This document shows, piece after piece, positions 38,106 through 46,732 of a DNA stretch of 57,443 nt (within the stretch, counting starts at the first letter, position 1; each line of letters begins with the position of its first letter). Source of the stretch: Rhizobiales bacterium Ga0077525 (GTDB lineage Bacteria > Pseudomonadota > Alphaproteobacteria > Rhizobiales > Xanthobacteraceae); assembly GCA_001464835.1 (NCBI GenBank), contig LNDS01000002.1:1-57443 (forward strand), given 5' to 3'. A model generated the notes under the pieces. It saw only the letters and a program-made list of their open reading frames with translations. It was not told the origin of the DNA and ran no database searches. The position numbers and the translations under genes are program-made.

Positions 38106-38876
38106 TTAGTGTATGCGTTCATAGCCCCGCGAAACCACCACCGAGTCGGCCTTCGGCGACATCAAGAATTTGAGGAGAGCCTCGGCCTCGATCTTTGTCG
38201 CGGTGGCGCCGCTGACGCCACCCGTCATCACAATGTAATCCTGCAACTCCGCCGGCCAGGCGCCGGCGAGTTCGACGCCTTTTCCGGCCGTGATCAGGGG
38301 AACCGGCATTAGGACCGCGTCAAGCGTGCCCGAGGCAACAGCGCCCAGGTTTTCCGCCACACCGCCCGCCTTGAGCTTGGGCTGCGCCTGCTCCGCGATG
38401 CCGAGCTTCCCAAGCATGGCGAGAACGACCGGGCCGGTCGCCCCGGCGGCCACGTATCCGATGGAATCGAACTTAAGGACGGCGCTCTTGAGCGCGCCCG
38501 GCGTAGCGACATCGGGCTTCATCGCGCCGGCGCGAACGCCCACACCCATACCGAACCTTGCGATATTCGTCGCGGTGCCGGCGCGCACCGTGCCTGTCGC
38601 GATCATGTCGGCGATATGTTTCGGATCGCTGATCGCCACATCGAAGCCGGGGCTCTCGGTCGCGGCCTTCGGAATCGCAGGGGTCAGCGCGAACCGCACC
38701 GCGACCTTGTGGCCGGTCTCCCGCTCGAACTCCGGAACCAAGGCGTCAACGACCGGCTTCAGTCCCAGCGAGCTCAAGAGCTTCAGTTCGGCGGCCTCCG
38801 ACGCCTGCGGCAGACCGACAGTGACGCAGGCCCAGAGGCCACAAGCGAGCACTTTCAGGATTTTCATCGACGACAT
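38106..38876 (-). CDS. ModA-like (molybdate-type) extracellular solute-binding protein
   Basis: A 256-residue periplasmic protein with a Sec signal peptide ending ASEA. It belongs to the SBP_bac_11/ModA-like fold: ELKLLSSLGLKPVVDALVPEFERETGHKV is typical of the N-terminal lobe, and YIVMTGGVSGATATKIEAEALLKFL of the C-terminal lobe. The tungstate/molybdate-type residues cannot be confirmed by eye, and many such orphan proteins bind other anions. No modB or modC is nearby. A link to the molybdenum-dependent CO dehydrogenase about 9 kb away is tempting but unproven. First gene of the operon behind element copy B, followed by three TrpX genes. Confidence 0.8.
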   Translation of the reverse strand: MSSMKILKVLACGLWACVTVGLPQASEAAELKLLSSLGLKPVVDALVPEFERETGHKVAVRFALTPAIPKAATESPGFDVAISDPKHIADMIATGTVRAGTATNIARFGMGVGVRAGAMKPDVATPGALKSAVLKFDSIGYVAAGATGPVVLAMLGKLGIAEQAQPKLKAGGVAENLGAVASGTLDAVLMPVPLITAGKGVELAGAWPAELQDYIVMTGGVSGATATKIEAEALLKFLMSPKADSVVVSRGYERIH

Positions 38877-38951
38877 GGCTATCTCCTTGGTTGTCCGGGT
38901 GTCCGGCCCGCATGTTCACAGAAACAAAATACTGCAGGCAGCCAGTTCAAA

Positions 38952-38984
38952 CCTTGGGGCAATTCTGAATCGTACTGAATCGGA
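38952..38984 (-). promoter_or_regulatory. Shared operon-head element, copy B (ModA-like/TrpX operon)
   Basis: Head CCTTGGGGCAATT (38952-38964) then two 10-bp repeats CTGAATCGTA and CTGAATCGGA on the + strand. The CCAAGG box lies 75 bp before the ModA-like start codon in the transcribed direction. Confidence 0.75.
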
Positions 38985-39041
38985 CCGCCACCTCGCCAGC
39001 CCGACCCGCCCCACGAAGCAGCGTAATGAACTCACGCCGCT

Positions 39042-40034
39042 TCATTCGATCACCTCGTCGGCCCGCACAAGCAGCGTCGAAGGCACCGCGATGCCGAGTT
39101 CCTTGGCCGTTTTGAGATTGACCGTCAGTTCGTATTTGACGGGCAGTTGAACCGGCAGATCGCCGGGCTTCGTGCCTTTGAAAATGACATCGACATACTT
39201 CGCGGCGCGCCGGAGCTGATCGGGCAGATTGATGCCGAAGGAAAGCAGGCCGCCGCTCTCGGCAAAGTAACGGTCACCGTAGACGCCAACCAGACGATGG
39301 CGCGCCGCCAGTTCGACGATCAGCCCGCGCTGCGACAACGGCAAAGCGTGCGGCGGCACGACAATGCCACCGTTGCCGCCTTCCGATCCGAATGCGGAAA
39401 TGCGCTGCTCGATTTCCGCAGGACTGGTGATGGGAATCGACGTCAGTTCAAGACCGAACGACGGCGCCGTGGCCTGCGCCACCTGAAGGAATTCGACATG
39501 CGCCGACACGGCGGGGTGATGGACAAATCCGACACGGCGGGTTTGCGGCGAAAGCTCCCTGAGAATCTCCAGCCATTTGCCGCCGATCGGCGCCTCGAAA
39601 TTGGCAAACCCGGTCAGGTTGCGGCCGGGACGTGTCAGCGTGTCGGCAAAGCGGCTGCCGATCGGATCGCCGATGAACACGAATACGATCGGGATCGTGG
39701 TGATTTCCTGCATCGCAATCGACACCACCTGGTTGGTGCTGGCGATGATCAGATCCACTTTCTGCGCCAGCAAATCGCGGGCGAAGGCCCGTGCTTTGTC
39801 GGCGTCGCCTCCCGCCCAGCGGTACTCGATCTGGAAATCGCGGCCTTCGATCAGGTTGATTTCCTTCATGCCGTCATGAAAGGCGCCCACGGCGGCGCGC
39901 GCCTGCCGGTCGCCTTCGGCATATCCCATCAGGAAGCCGATCCGGCGTGGCGGCGCGGACTGAGCAAGGACGGGCCGCGAGCCACCGAAGATTGCGGCGG
40001 CCAATAAACAGCCCAACGATTCTCTGCGATTCAT
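39042..40034 (-). CDS. ABC transporter substrate-binding protein, ABC_sub_bind (TrpX) family, 4 of 8
   Basis: A 330-residue binding protein with signal MNRRESLGCLLAAAIFG ending PVLAQ. Family blocks: EGRDFQIEYRWAGGDADKAR, GDPIGSRFADTLTRPGRNLTG and a final ADEVIE. It departs from the others in its ligand cleft region (VPPHALPLSQRGLIVELAAR). It follows the TrpX gene at 40072 by 37 bp and is the last gene of the DUF1080 operon behind element copy C. Confidence 0.9.
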   Translation of the reverse strand: MNRRESLGCLLAAAIFGGSRPVLAQSAPPRRIGFLMGYAEGDRQARAAVGAFHDGMKEINLIEGRDFQIEYRWAGGDADKARAFARDLLAQKVDLIIASTNQVVSIAMQEITTIPIVFVFIGDPIGSRFADTLTRPGRNLTGFANFEAPIGGKWLEILRELSPQTRRVGFVHHPAVSAHVEFLQVAQATAPSFGLELTSIPITSPAEIEQRISAFGSEGGNGGIVVPPHALPLSQRGLIVELAARHRLVGVYGDRYFAESGGLLSFGINLPDQLRRAAKYVDVIFKGTKPGDLPVQLPVKYELTVNLKTAKELGIAVPSTLLVRADEVIE

Positions 40035-40071
40035 CAGTTCTTCCCCCTGCCGGCTCGAACGTAACCAAATC

Positions 40072-41049
40072 TCACTCGATCACCTCGTCGGCGCGGGCGA
40101 TCAACGTCGGCGGAATCGCGATCCCCAGCTTCCTGGCGGTTCCCTGGTTCAGCGTCAGTTCGAATCGCGTCGGCCGTTCCATCGGCAGGTCAGCCGGTCG
40201 CGCGCCTTTGAGCACCTTGTCCATGTAGATGACAATGCGCCGCATCATGTCATTCGCATTGGCGCCGTAGGTGAGCAGCAGGCCATCCTTGGCCCAGGCG
40301 GACCAGTTACCGGCCATGACAATGCGGTTGTTCGCGCCGAATTCCACGATCTGACGACGCTGCTGCAAGAGCAGACGGCTCGATATGATAATGAGACCCT
40401 CTGACCGTTCGCGGAGCGCCGTCTCGAAGGCCGCAGCGAAATCAGAACTCCGGCGAACCTCAAGCGACGTCAAGTTGACGCCCAACGTGCTCCCCGCGCG
40501 CTTGATCTCCTGAAATTCCGGATCGGCATGATCCGGATTCCAGAGGACGCTGACGCGGGAAATTCCGGGTACGGCTTCCTTGAGAAGCTCGATCACTTTG
40601 CCCGACAATTCATCGTAGACCTGCGTGACGCCGGTGATGTTGCCGCCGGGACGGGCAAGGCTGGCGACGAGACCGCTCTGGACGGGGTCGGTACTGACCA
40701 GGGCAACGACGGGAATTGTCGAGGTGGCCTTTTTGACATGCGGGGCGACGTCGCCGCCGAACGCAAATATTACATCGGGCTTCAGCGCCACCAGTTCGGC
40801 GGCGAGCTGCGGCAGCCGCTCGGCCCGGCCCTCCGCGAAACGGTAGTCGATGGTGATCGTCTTGCCATCTTCATAGCCGAGATCCTTCAGCCCCTGGATC
40901 AGCGGGCCGATGGGATCGATTTGCGGCGAATTGAACAGCAACATGCCGACCCGCTTGGCGGCCGCCGGCGCCTGCTGCGCCATCGTACGAAGCGGAAAGG
41001 CGAGCACGCCTGCCCCAACTCCGGCAATAAAGCTGCGTCGTGACGTCAT
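40072..41049 (-). CDS. ABC transporter substrate-binding protein, ABC_sub_bind (TrpX) family, 5 of 8
   Basis: About 325 residues from ATG 41049 (MTSRRSFIAGVGAGVLAFPL, cleavage near TMAQ), preceded by GGGAGGA. Family blocks: YEDGKTITIDYRFAEGRAERL, TDPVQSGLVASLARPGGNITG and the terminal ADEVIE. Middle gene of the DUF1080 operon, 57 bp after the DUF1080 gene. As with its relatives, substrate and partner permease are unknown. Confidence 0.9.
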   Translation of the reverse strand: MTSRRSFIAGVGAGVLAFPLRTMAQQAPAAAKRVGMLLFNSPQIDPIGPLIQGLKDLGYEDGKTITIDYRFAEGRAERLPQLAAELVALKPDVIFAFGGDVAPHVKKATSTIPVVALVSTDPVQSGLVASLARPGGNITGVTQVYDELSGKVIELLKEAVPGISRVSVLWNPDHADPEFQEIKRAGSTLGVNLTSLEVRRSSDFAAAFETALRERSEGLIIISSRLLLQQRRQIVEFGANNRIVMAGNWSAWAKDGLLLTYGANANDMMRRIVIYMDKVLKGARPADLPMERPTRFELTLNQGTARKLGIAIPPTLIARADEVIE

Positions 41050-41106
41050 TTTATCCTCCCAGAAATCTGTCGTTGACCCCGTCATTCGTAATCGTGAGCT
41101 GCCCGC

Positions 41107-41721
41107 TTATGGCTGAAGCGGTTTGATTGCGATCTTCCGAAACTTGATCGTACCGGCCGCATGCTGGAGCGCGACCGGCCCTTCGGCAAACAAAGCGTTG
41201 CGGAGTTCCACGGTCTTCTGACCGTTAAGGACGACGGTCATGTGCCGCCCCTTGGCCGTGATCTCGTAAGTATTCCATTTGCCGCCGGCCTTGGGCATCG
41301 GATTGACCTCCGCAAAGTGGGTGATGGCAGCGGTGCCGTAGCTCTGGTCCTTGCGGCCGTCGAAAATATTGGCCTCGTAACAGGTCCGGTCGGCGATATT
41401 GCCGGCGTCGCTGCAACGGATGAAGACACCGCTATTGGCGTCATCGCTCGCCCAGAACTCAACGTGAAGCACGAAATCCTTGTACGAGTTCTTGGAAACC
41501 AGGTAAGCGAAATCCTTGCTGCTGCGCTTGTCAGCCACGAGCACGCCTTCTTCCGATCGCCAGTTGGCGTCGCCGACCCGGTTCCAGTCGCCGATCGTCT
41601 TGTCGTCCAGCAAGGTGACCCAGCCCTCGCCGGATTGGGCCGCGGCCGGCGGTACAGAGTGTAAAACGGTGAAGGGAGCGATGGCGAGGCCTATCGCCAG
41701 AACGATGGTTTTGCGATTCAT
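41107..41721 (-). CDS. DUF1080 (3-keto-disaccharide hydrolase-type) secreted protein
   Basis: About 204 residues from ATG 41721, with a Sec signal peptide ending PAAAQ. The mature part is a concanavalin-like jelly-roll domain of the DUF1080 family: GWVTLLDDKTIGDWNRVGDANW, EFWASDDANSGVFIRC, CYEANIFDG and the C-terminal GTIKFRKIAIKPL. The family includes 3-keto-glycoside hydrolases and carbohydrate-binding modules. It is first in an operon with two TrpX binding proteins behind element copy C, so it may process or bind the material whose products they capture. Confidence 0.85.
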   Translation of the reverse strand: MNRKTIVLAIGLAIAPFTVLHSVPPAAAQSGEGWVTLLDDKTIGDWNRVGDANWRSEEGVLVADKRSSKDFAYLVSKNSYKDFVLHVEFWASDDANSGVFIRCSDAGNIADRTCYEANIFDGRKDQSYGTAAITHFAEVNPMPKAGGKWNTYEITAKGRHMTVVLNGQKTVELRNALFAEGPVALQHAAGTIKFRKIAIKPLQP

Positions 41722-41806
41722 TGCGGTCCTCTCCTGTTTCAGCCGAGCCAGCGGCCCGGTTTGGGTTATCGACAAAGCCATCATCGTCACGGCCTCGCCT
41801 TAAGTC

Positions 41807-41839
41807 CTTGGGGAGAGTCTGAATCGTTCTGAAGCAGCA
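41807..41839 (-). promoter_or_regulatory. Shared operon-head element, copy C (DUF1080/TrpX operon)
   Basis: Head CCTTGGGGAGAGT (41807-41819), then repeats CTGAATCGTT and CTGAAGCAGC on the + strand. The CCAAGG box is 85 bp before the DUF1080 start codon in the transcribed direction. Confidence 0.72.
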
Positions 41840-41894
41840 GATAGGTCCGCGCAATTTGCAACCTCGCTCGCCGGGCCGGACGTGCTCGTGGCGC

Positions 41895-42860
41895 TTATTC
41901 GATCACCTCGTCGGCGCGCAGCAAAAATGCTTCGGGAATTGCCAGGCCCAGTTCCTTGGCCGCTCTCATATTGAGAACCAGCTCGAACTTGCTAGGGAAC
42001 CCCACCGGCAGGTCGGCCGGTTTTGCTCCCTTCAAAATCTTGTCGACATAAACGGCGGCTTCGCGGTGCAGATCGGAAAAGCTCGCGGCGTACGACATGA
42101 GGCCGCCTGCCGAGGGCAGAATCTTGAGCGTCGACAGCGCCGGCAGCCGGTGCTTGGCCGCCATGGCGCCCACTTCCGGGCGCAGCAAGCTCCCCTGCAC
42201 AATCACCGCTTCGGCACGGCGTGATGTCATCGTCTCGAAGGCGGGCTCCAGCGGTGCGGCAGGGCGCGTCATGACAACCTCGACGTCCAAACCGGCTATC
42301 GCGGCCATCCGGCGGATCTCGGCAAGATAAGGACGGGTGAAGCCGTCGTTCTCGTTCGCCAGCACCGCGAAGCGTCGTGCGTTCGGCAGCAGTTCGCGAA
42401 CGAGTTCGACGCTCTTGCCGGCAATCTCGACGCCGCCCGCCGACGTGCCGGTGACGTTGCCACCGGGCCGCGGCAGACTGGCGACCAGGCCGGTGCCGAC
42501 CGGGTCGCCCGCGCCGGACATAACGATCGGTATCTCGCGCGTGGCCTGCAATGCGGCACTCGCCGGCGGCGTCTGGAAGGTGACGATGACATCGACCTTC
42601 AGCGCCACCAGTTCGGCGGCATTTTCGGCCAGACGATCCGTCTGGCCACGCGCATTGCGAAGCTCAATGCGGATATTTTGGCCATCGACATAACCGGCGC
42701 CGCGCAATCCATCGCGAAGCGCGGTCAGAAACAGCTCGGGCGGCGGATTTCCAAGAACGAGCACGCCTATGACGGGCATGCGGCCGGCCATTTGCGCGCG
42801 CCCAATCGCCGGCCAGACGACGGCGCCCCCGGCAATCGCAATGAACTCGCGGCGATTCAT
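41895..42860 (-). CDS. ABC transporter substrate-binding protein, ABC_sub_bind (TrpX) family, 6 of 8
   Basis: A 321-residue protein with signal MNRREFIAIAGGAVVWPAIG and cleavage near GRAQ. Family blocks: VDGQNIRIELRNARGQTDRL, GDPVGTGLVASLPRPGGNVTG and a terminal ADEVIE. It carries LPVGFPSKFELVLNMRAAKEL in place of the usual VEQPTKFEL block. Last gene of the cupin operon; overlaps the preceding TrpX gene by 4 bp. Confidence 0.9.
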   Translation of the reverse strand: MNRREFIAIAGGAVVWPAIGRAQMAGRMPVIGVLVLGNPPPELFLTALRDGLRGAGYVDGQNIRIELRNARGQTDRLAENAAELVALKVDVIVTFQTPPASAALQATREIPIVMSGAGDPVGTGLVASLPRPGGNVTGTSAGGVEIAGKSVELVRELLPNARRFAVLANENDGFTRPYLAEIRRMAAIAGLDVEVVMTRPAAPLEPAFETMTSRRAEAVIVQGSLLRPEVGAMAAKHRLPALSTLKILPSAGGLMSYAASFSDLHREAAVYVDKILKGAKPADLPVGFPSKFELVLNMRAAKELGLAIPEAFLLRADEVIE

Positions 42861-43849
42861 TCGATCACCTCGTCGGCGCGGGCGACCAGCGCGGGCGGCA
42901 TGGTGATGCCCAGGGCACTTGCCGTTTTAAGGTTGATCACGAGTTCGAACTTTGTCGGCTGTTGCACCGGCAAATCCGCCGGCTTGGCGCCGCGCAGAAT
43001 TTTGTCGACATAGTCGCCGGCTTGCCGGAACAAGTCCGGAAAGTGCGGCCCATAGGACATCAAGCCGCCAGCGTCGACGAACTCCCGGAGCGCATACACC
43101 GTCGGCAAAGCGGCGGCGATGGCGAGGGAATTGATGCGAGCGCGTTGCGAAACAACGAGCGGCGCGATCGCCACGAAAAGCGCGTCGGCCTGGCTCCTGG
43201 CAGCGTCGATCGCCGGTGCGATGTCGTCAACGCTGCGAATTTCGAGCACGATGGCATTGATGCCGAGTGTTTCGGCCGCCGCCTTTGCCTCGCGCGCCTG
43301 GACCACAGCATTCGCGCTGTCGACATTGGCCAGAATGGCCAACCGCTTGAGGCCAGGGCGCACTTCCTGCAACAGCTCGATATGCTTGCCGGCCAGATCG
43401 GTCGCCTGCAGCGACATTCCCGTGAGGTTGCCGCCCGGCCGCCCCAGGCTCGCGACCATGCCGGTGCCGACCGGATCGGCGGTCGCCGCGAACACGATCG
43501 GAATATCGGAAGTCGCCCGCTTCGCCGCGGTAACCATAGGCGTGCCGTTTGTGACGATGATATCGACCTTGAGTTTGACGAACTCGGCGATGGCCTCGGC
43601 GGCGCGGGCGCCGCTGCCGCCGTCCGACCATCGATACTCAATGGCAACCGTCCGGCCTTCGATCCAGCCGAGTTCTCGCAAGCGCTGCACAAAGGCGTCG
43701 GTCCATTTTTTCTGCACGGACTGCGCCTGCGAACCCAGGAAGCCAATGACCGGCAGCTTGCCCGGTTGCTGCGCTCGAGCGATGAGCGGCCAGGCCGAAG
43801 AAGCCACGATCGCGCCGCCAGCGGCCCATATGAATTCCCGCCGCCTCAT
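42857..43849 (-). CDS. ABC transporter substrate-binding protein, ABC_sub_bind (TrpX) family, 7 of 8
   Basis: A 330-residue protein with signal MRRREFIWAAGGAIVASSAW and cleavage near ARAQ. It shows EGRTVAIEYRWSDGGSGARA, ADPVGTGMVASLGRPGGNLTG, LQATDLAGKHIELLQ and terminal ADEVIE, and looks like the closest relative of the protein at 37096-38070 in another operon. It overlaps both neighbours by 4 bp, so the three TrpX genes of this operon are translationally coupled. Confidence 0.9.
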   Translation of the reverse strand: MRRREFIWAAGGAIVASSAWPLIARAQQPGKLPVIGFLGSQAQSVQKKWTDAFVQRLRELGWIEGRTVAIEYRWSDGGSGARAAEAIAEFVKLKVDIIVTNGTPMVTAAKRATSDIPIVFAATADPVGTGMVASLGRPGGNLTGMSLQATDLAGKHIELLQEVRPGLKRLAILANVDSANAVVQAREAKAAAETLGINAIVLEIRSVDDIAPAIDAARSQADALFVAIAPLVVSQRARINSLAIAAALPTVYALREFVDAGGLMSYGPHFPDLFRQAGDYVDKILRGAKPADLPVQQPTKFELVINLKTASALGITMPPALVARADEVIE

Positions 43850-44835
43850 TCGATCACCTCGTCGGCAAGGGTTACCAATGTCTGCGGCACGGTGAGACCG
43901 AGCGCTTTGGCGGTCTTGAGATTGATGGCGAGTTCGAACTTGGTCGGCTGCTCGACCGGCAAATCGGCCGGGGTCGCGCCTTTCAAAATGCGGTCGATGA
44001 AATAGGCGGTGCGCCGAACCTGTGCGCTGAGATCGACTCCAAGGCTGGCAAGCGCGCCCTGCCTTGCAAACGCAGGATAGTCGGAAATCACCGGCATCCC
44101 GAACTTCAGGCCGAACGCGACGAATTCGGCGGCATGTCCCGTGAAGAGCGGCTGGACGATGACAGCCTCCGCGCCTTCCTTCTTCAGCGCCTCGAAGGTT
44201 GCCTCGTTCACCTCATCGGCACGATCGACAAGGCGCACCAGAATTTTTATTCCGACCTTGTCGGCATTTTCCCTGGTCTCTCGGATGAAAGCGGCCGCGC
44301 TTGGACTCTTCGCCTGGCCAAGGAAAGCAACTGTGGCAATGCCGGGCTTGATCTCGCGCAAGAGTTCTATCCTCTTGCCGGCGAGGTCAGGCCCCGACAT
44401 CGACACGCCGGTGATGTTGCCGCCCGGACGCGACAGGCTCTGCACCAGCTTCGCGGCGAGCGGATCGGAAGCAATCATCACCATCGGGATAGACTGGTTT
44501 TCTTCCCTGGCGAGTTGCACGGTCGGCGTGGTCCAGGGCACGACGATGTCGAACCGGCGCTCGACAAACGATTTGACCGCATCCCGCGCCCGCTGCCTGT
44601 CGCCATCGGTGAAGTGGGTCTCGATCTCGACGGTCTTGCCATCGACATAGCCGAGCTTGCGCAGTTCCTGGCGGATGCCCTCGACGTCGCGCGCAAGCTC
44701 CGGCGCGTGCAGGCTGACGACGCCGATCCTCGCGGGCCTTGCGTCCTGGGCGACCGCCGCACTGGAGACGAGCCATCCCATCAAGACAGCCACGGCGGCT
44801 TGTCCGTAAAACATCGTGAATCGACGGCGCTGCAT
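43846..44835 (-). CDS. ABC transporter substrate-binding protein, ABC_sub_bind (TrpX) family, 8 of 8
   Basis: About 329 residues from ATG 44835 (MQRRRFTMFYGQAAVAVLMG, cleavage near AVAQ). Family blocks: VDGKTVEIETHFTDGDRQRAR, SDPLAAKLVQSLSRPGGNITG and terminal ADEVIE. It follows the cupin gene by 145 bp, a longer gap than elsewhere in these operons, so an internal promoter cannot be excluded. It overlaps the next TrpX gene by 4 bp. Confidence 0.9.
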   Translation of the reverse strand: MQRRRFTMFYGQAAVAVLMGWLVSSAAVAQDARPARIGVVSLHAPELARDVEGIRQELRKLGYVDGKTVEIETHFTDGDRQRARDAVKSFVERRFDIVVPWTTPTVQLAREENQSIPMVMIASDPLAAKLVQSLSRPGGNITGVSMSGPDLAGKRIELLREIKPGIATVAFLGQAKSPSAAAFIRETRENADKVGIKILVRLVDRADEVNEATFEALKKEGAEAVIVQPLFTGHAAEFVAFGLKFGMPVISDYPAFARQGALASLGVDLSAQVRRTAYFIDRILKGATPADLPVEQPTKFELAINLKTAKALGLTVPQTLVTLADEVIE

Positions 44836-44980
44836 GTCGAACCTCTTTAATGAGCCTCGGCTTAAGGAGCCTCGCCGAGCGGCCGGTGGCGGCGGTTGCA
44901 ACCATACAATCCGCCGCCCGATTTCGCACCGGGGAGACCACGGGCGCGAACGTTTTCCCGCGTCTCCATGACGGCCGACC

Positions 44981-45415
44981 CTACTTCTTGAACGGCGTGG
45001 TGAGCCGCTCACCCTTCGCGCCGGCAATGAAAGCGATGAACGTGGCCGGCTCTGTACCCGTATTCTTCAGGCCGTGCGCCACGTTGGCGGCGGCGTAGTG
45101 GCCCTCGCCCGCCTTCAGCGTCCGCGCCGGTTCGTCGCCCAAGGTCTCTTCCAGCGTACCCGAAACCACATAATGGAACTCGGGGCCGCTATGCGTGTGC
45201 ATCGGAATGAACTGGCCCGGAGCAATGGTGATCTTGGCGACACTGATGAGCGAGTCCGGCGCCGCCTTGAAATATTCGAAGGCAAGCCGCTCCGCCTTGA
45301 CGCCCTCCCGGGCAGAAACCGCGCCGGCGAGTTCCGGCGGTGCCGCCGTCTGCTGGGCCAGAGCCGGTGCCGCCACTATCAGCACGAGGCCGGCAACGAA
45401 CAAATGTTTGCGCAT
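44981..45415 (-). CDS. Secreted cupin-domain protein
   Basis: A 144-residue protein with a Sec signal peptide (MRKHLFVAGLVLIVAAPALA). The small cupin beta-barrel has motif 1 in PMHTHSGPEFHYVVSG and motif 2 near GEGHYAAANVAHGLKNTG, with the His/Glu ligands for a metal present. Periplasmic cupins of this size are often metal-binding enzymes or ligand-binding proteins. First gene of the operon behind element copy D, followed by three TrpX proteins. The start at 45415 begins the signal peptide and lies 72 bp after the CCAAGG box. Confidence 0.85.
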   Translation of the reverse strand: MRKHLFVAGLVLIVAAPALAQQTAAPPELAGAVSAREGVKAERLAFEYFKAAPDSLISVAKITIAPGQFIPMHTHSGPEFHYVVSGTLEETLGDEPARTLKAGEGHYAAANVAHGLKNTGTEPATFIAFIAGAKGERLTTPFKK

Positions 45416-45487
45416 GATAAGGTCCCCTTTCAATAGTCGCGCGAACGCGAGCGACCCGCCGACCCTTCCGCGAAAAGATGCGCCGGT

Positions 45488-45520
45488 CCTTGGCAAAGTC
45501 CTGAATTGTTCTGAATTCAA
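45488..45520 (-). promoter_or_regulatory. Shared operon-head element, copy D (cupin/TrpX operon)
   Basis: Head CCTTGGCAAAGTC (45488-45500), then repeats CTGAATTGTT and CTGAATTCAA on the + strand; the most diverged copy. The CCAAGG box is 72 bp before the cupin start codon in the transcribed direction. Confidence 0.65.
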
Positions 45521-45533
45521 TTCCTGAGAGCGG

Positions 45534-46721
45534 TCAGGCTTTCGATAGATCGAGCCGCTGTAGCGCCAGAATAGTGATGTCGTCGGACGGCAGAGCGGCG
45601 CCGACGAAACCCTCGACCGCGTCGCTCACCTTCTTGACCATCGCGCGGCTGCCCAGCCCGGCCGCGGCACGCAACGCCGCCTCCAGGCGCTCTTCCGAGA
45701 ACAAGGACCCGGACAGGTCGTGCGCCTCGGTCACGCCGTCGGTGAACAGGAACAGCGTTTCATTCGGCGCCAGCGTCAAGGTGCCGGTCTGGTAAACGGC
45801 CTGCGGACGCACACCGAGAATGATGCCTTTGCCGCTATCGACCGCAACGAGCGTTTCTCCGCTGCACCGATAGGGCGGGTTATGGCCGGCGTTGCAATAA
45901 GCCACCTCGCCGGTCGCCGGATTCAGGATGCCGAAGAACAGCGTGACGAACATCATGTCATTGTTGCTCTGGCAAAGCTCGCGATTGACCCGGTCGATGA
46001 TCTCGGCCGGGCCAGCGGGCGCATCGCGGTCGCGCATCAACTCGGTAGCGATACGGATCAGGCTTTTGGTGCGCGCCATGAACAGAGCCGCCGGCATGCC
46101 CTTGCCCGACACATCGCCGACAAAGAAGCAAAGCGCCCCATCCTCCGTGCGGAAGAAATCGTAGAGGTCGCCACCGACCTCACGCGCCGGCTGAATGAGA
46201 CCGTGAATATCGACCGGACAAGACGGGGTCGGCTCCGGAAACTCCTGCGGCAACATCGACATCTGCAGGTCGCGGGCCGCCTGCAACTCCTGCTCCAGGC
46301 GGAAAAGGTGGGCATTGACCTGATCGCGCAACCGCTTCTTGTCGAGGCTGGCGCCGAGGCGCGCGCGCAGCAAATGCTGGTTGAACGGTTTCTGCAAATA
46401 ATCGACGGCGCCCAGTTCAATGCAGCGCACCACGCTGGTCATCTCATTGAGCGCCGAAATCATGATCACCGGCAAGTCGTTCAAGCGGTGCTGTCCCTTC
46501 AGCCAGGTCAGCACCTGATAGCCATCGACCTTGGGCATCATCACATCGAGCAGGACCAGGTCGAAGTCACGCTCCTTCAGTTGCGCGATGGCCTGCTCGC
46601 CGTCTTCGGCGATGGCGATATCGGTGTAGCCCTCAAGGTCCAGATAGAGGGTCAACGTATACCGGTTATCGTCGTTGTCATCGACGACCAGGATGCGCGG
46701 TGCGGCTGGTTCGCTGTCCAT
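45534..46721 (-). CDS. Response regulator with PP2C/SpoIIE-type phosphatase output (RsbU-like)
   Basis: A 395-residue protein. Residues about 8-125 are a receiver domain with Asp in LVLLDVMMPKVDG and Lys in YLQKPFNQ. A coiled-coil helix (about 130-165) leads to a PP2C-family SpoIIE domain with metal-binding Asp residues in GGDLYDFF, VGDVSGKGMPAALFMA, FTDGVTEA and PSDDITILAL. Such RsbU-like enzymes dephosphorylate a STAS antagonist and so release the partner switch. A STAS protein and an RsbW-like kinase are encoded in the same operon, making the circuit self-contained. It lies 11 bp after the NCS2 permease gene. Confidence 0.9.
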   Translation of the reverse strand: MDSEPAAPRILVVDDNDDNRYTLTLYLDLEGYTDIAIAEDGEQAIAQLKERDFDLVLLDVMMPKVDGYQVLTWLKGQHRLNDLPVIMISALNEMTSVVRCIELGAVDYLQKPFNQHLLRARLGASLDKKRLRDQVNAHLFRLEQELQAARDLQMSMLPQEFPEPTPSCPVDIHGLIQPAREVGGDLYDFFRTEDGALCFFVGDVSGKGMPAALFMARTKSLIRIATELMRDRDAPAGPAEIIDRVNRELCQSNNDMMFVTLFFGILNPATGEVAYCNAGHNPPYRCSGETLVAVDSGKGIILGVRPQAVYQTGTLTLAPNETLFLFTDGVTEAHDLSGSLFSEERLEAALRAAAGLGSRAMVKKVSDAVEGFVGAALPSDDITILALQRLDLSKA

Positions 46722-46732
46722 CGCCGGGCCCG

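Noticed and set aside
38952..38984. Possible -10 box about 20 bp after CCAAGG (TATTTT in copy B, CATTCT in copy A)
   Set aside because: Not seen at the same place in copies C, D and E, so I do not claim a common core promoter position.
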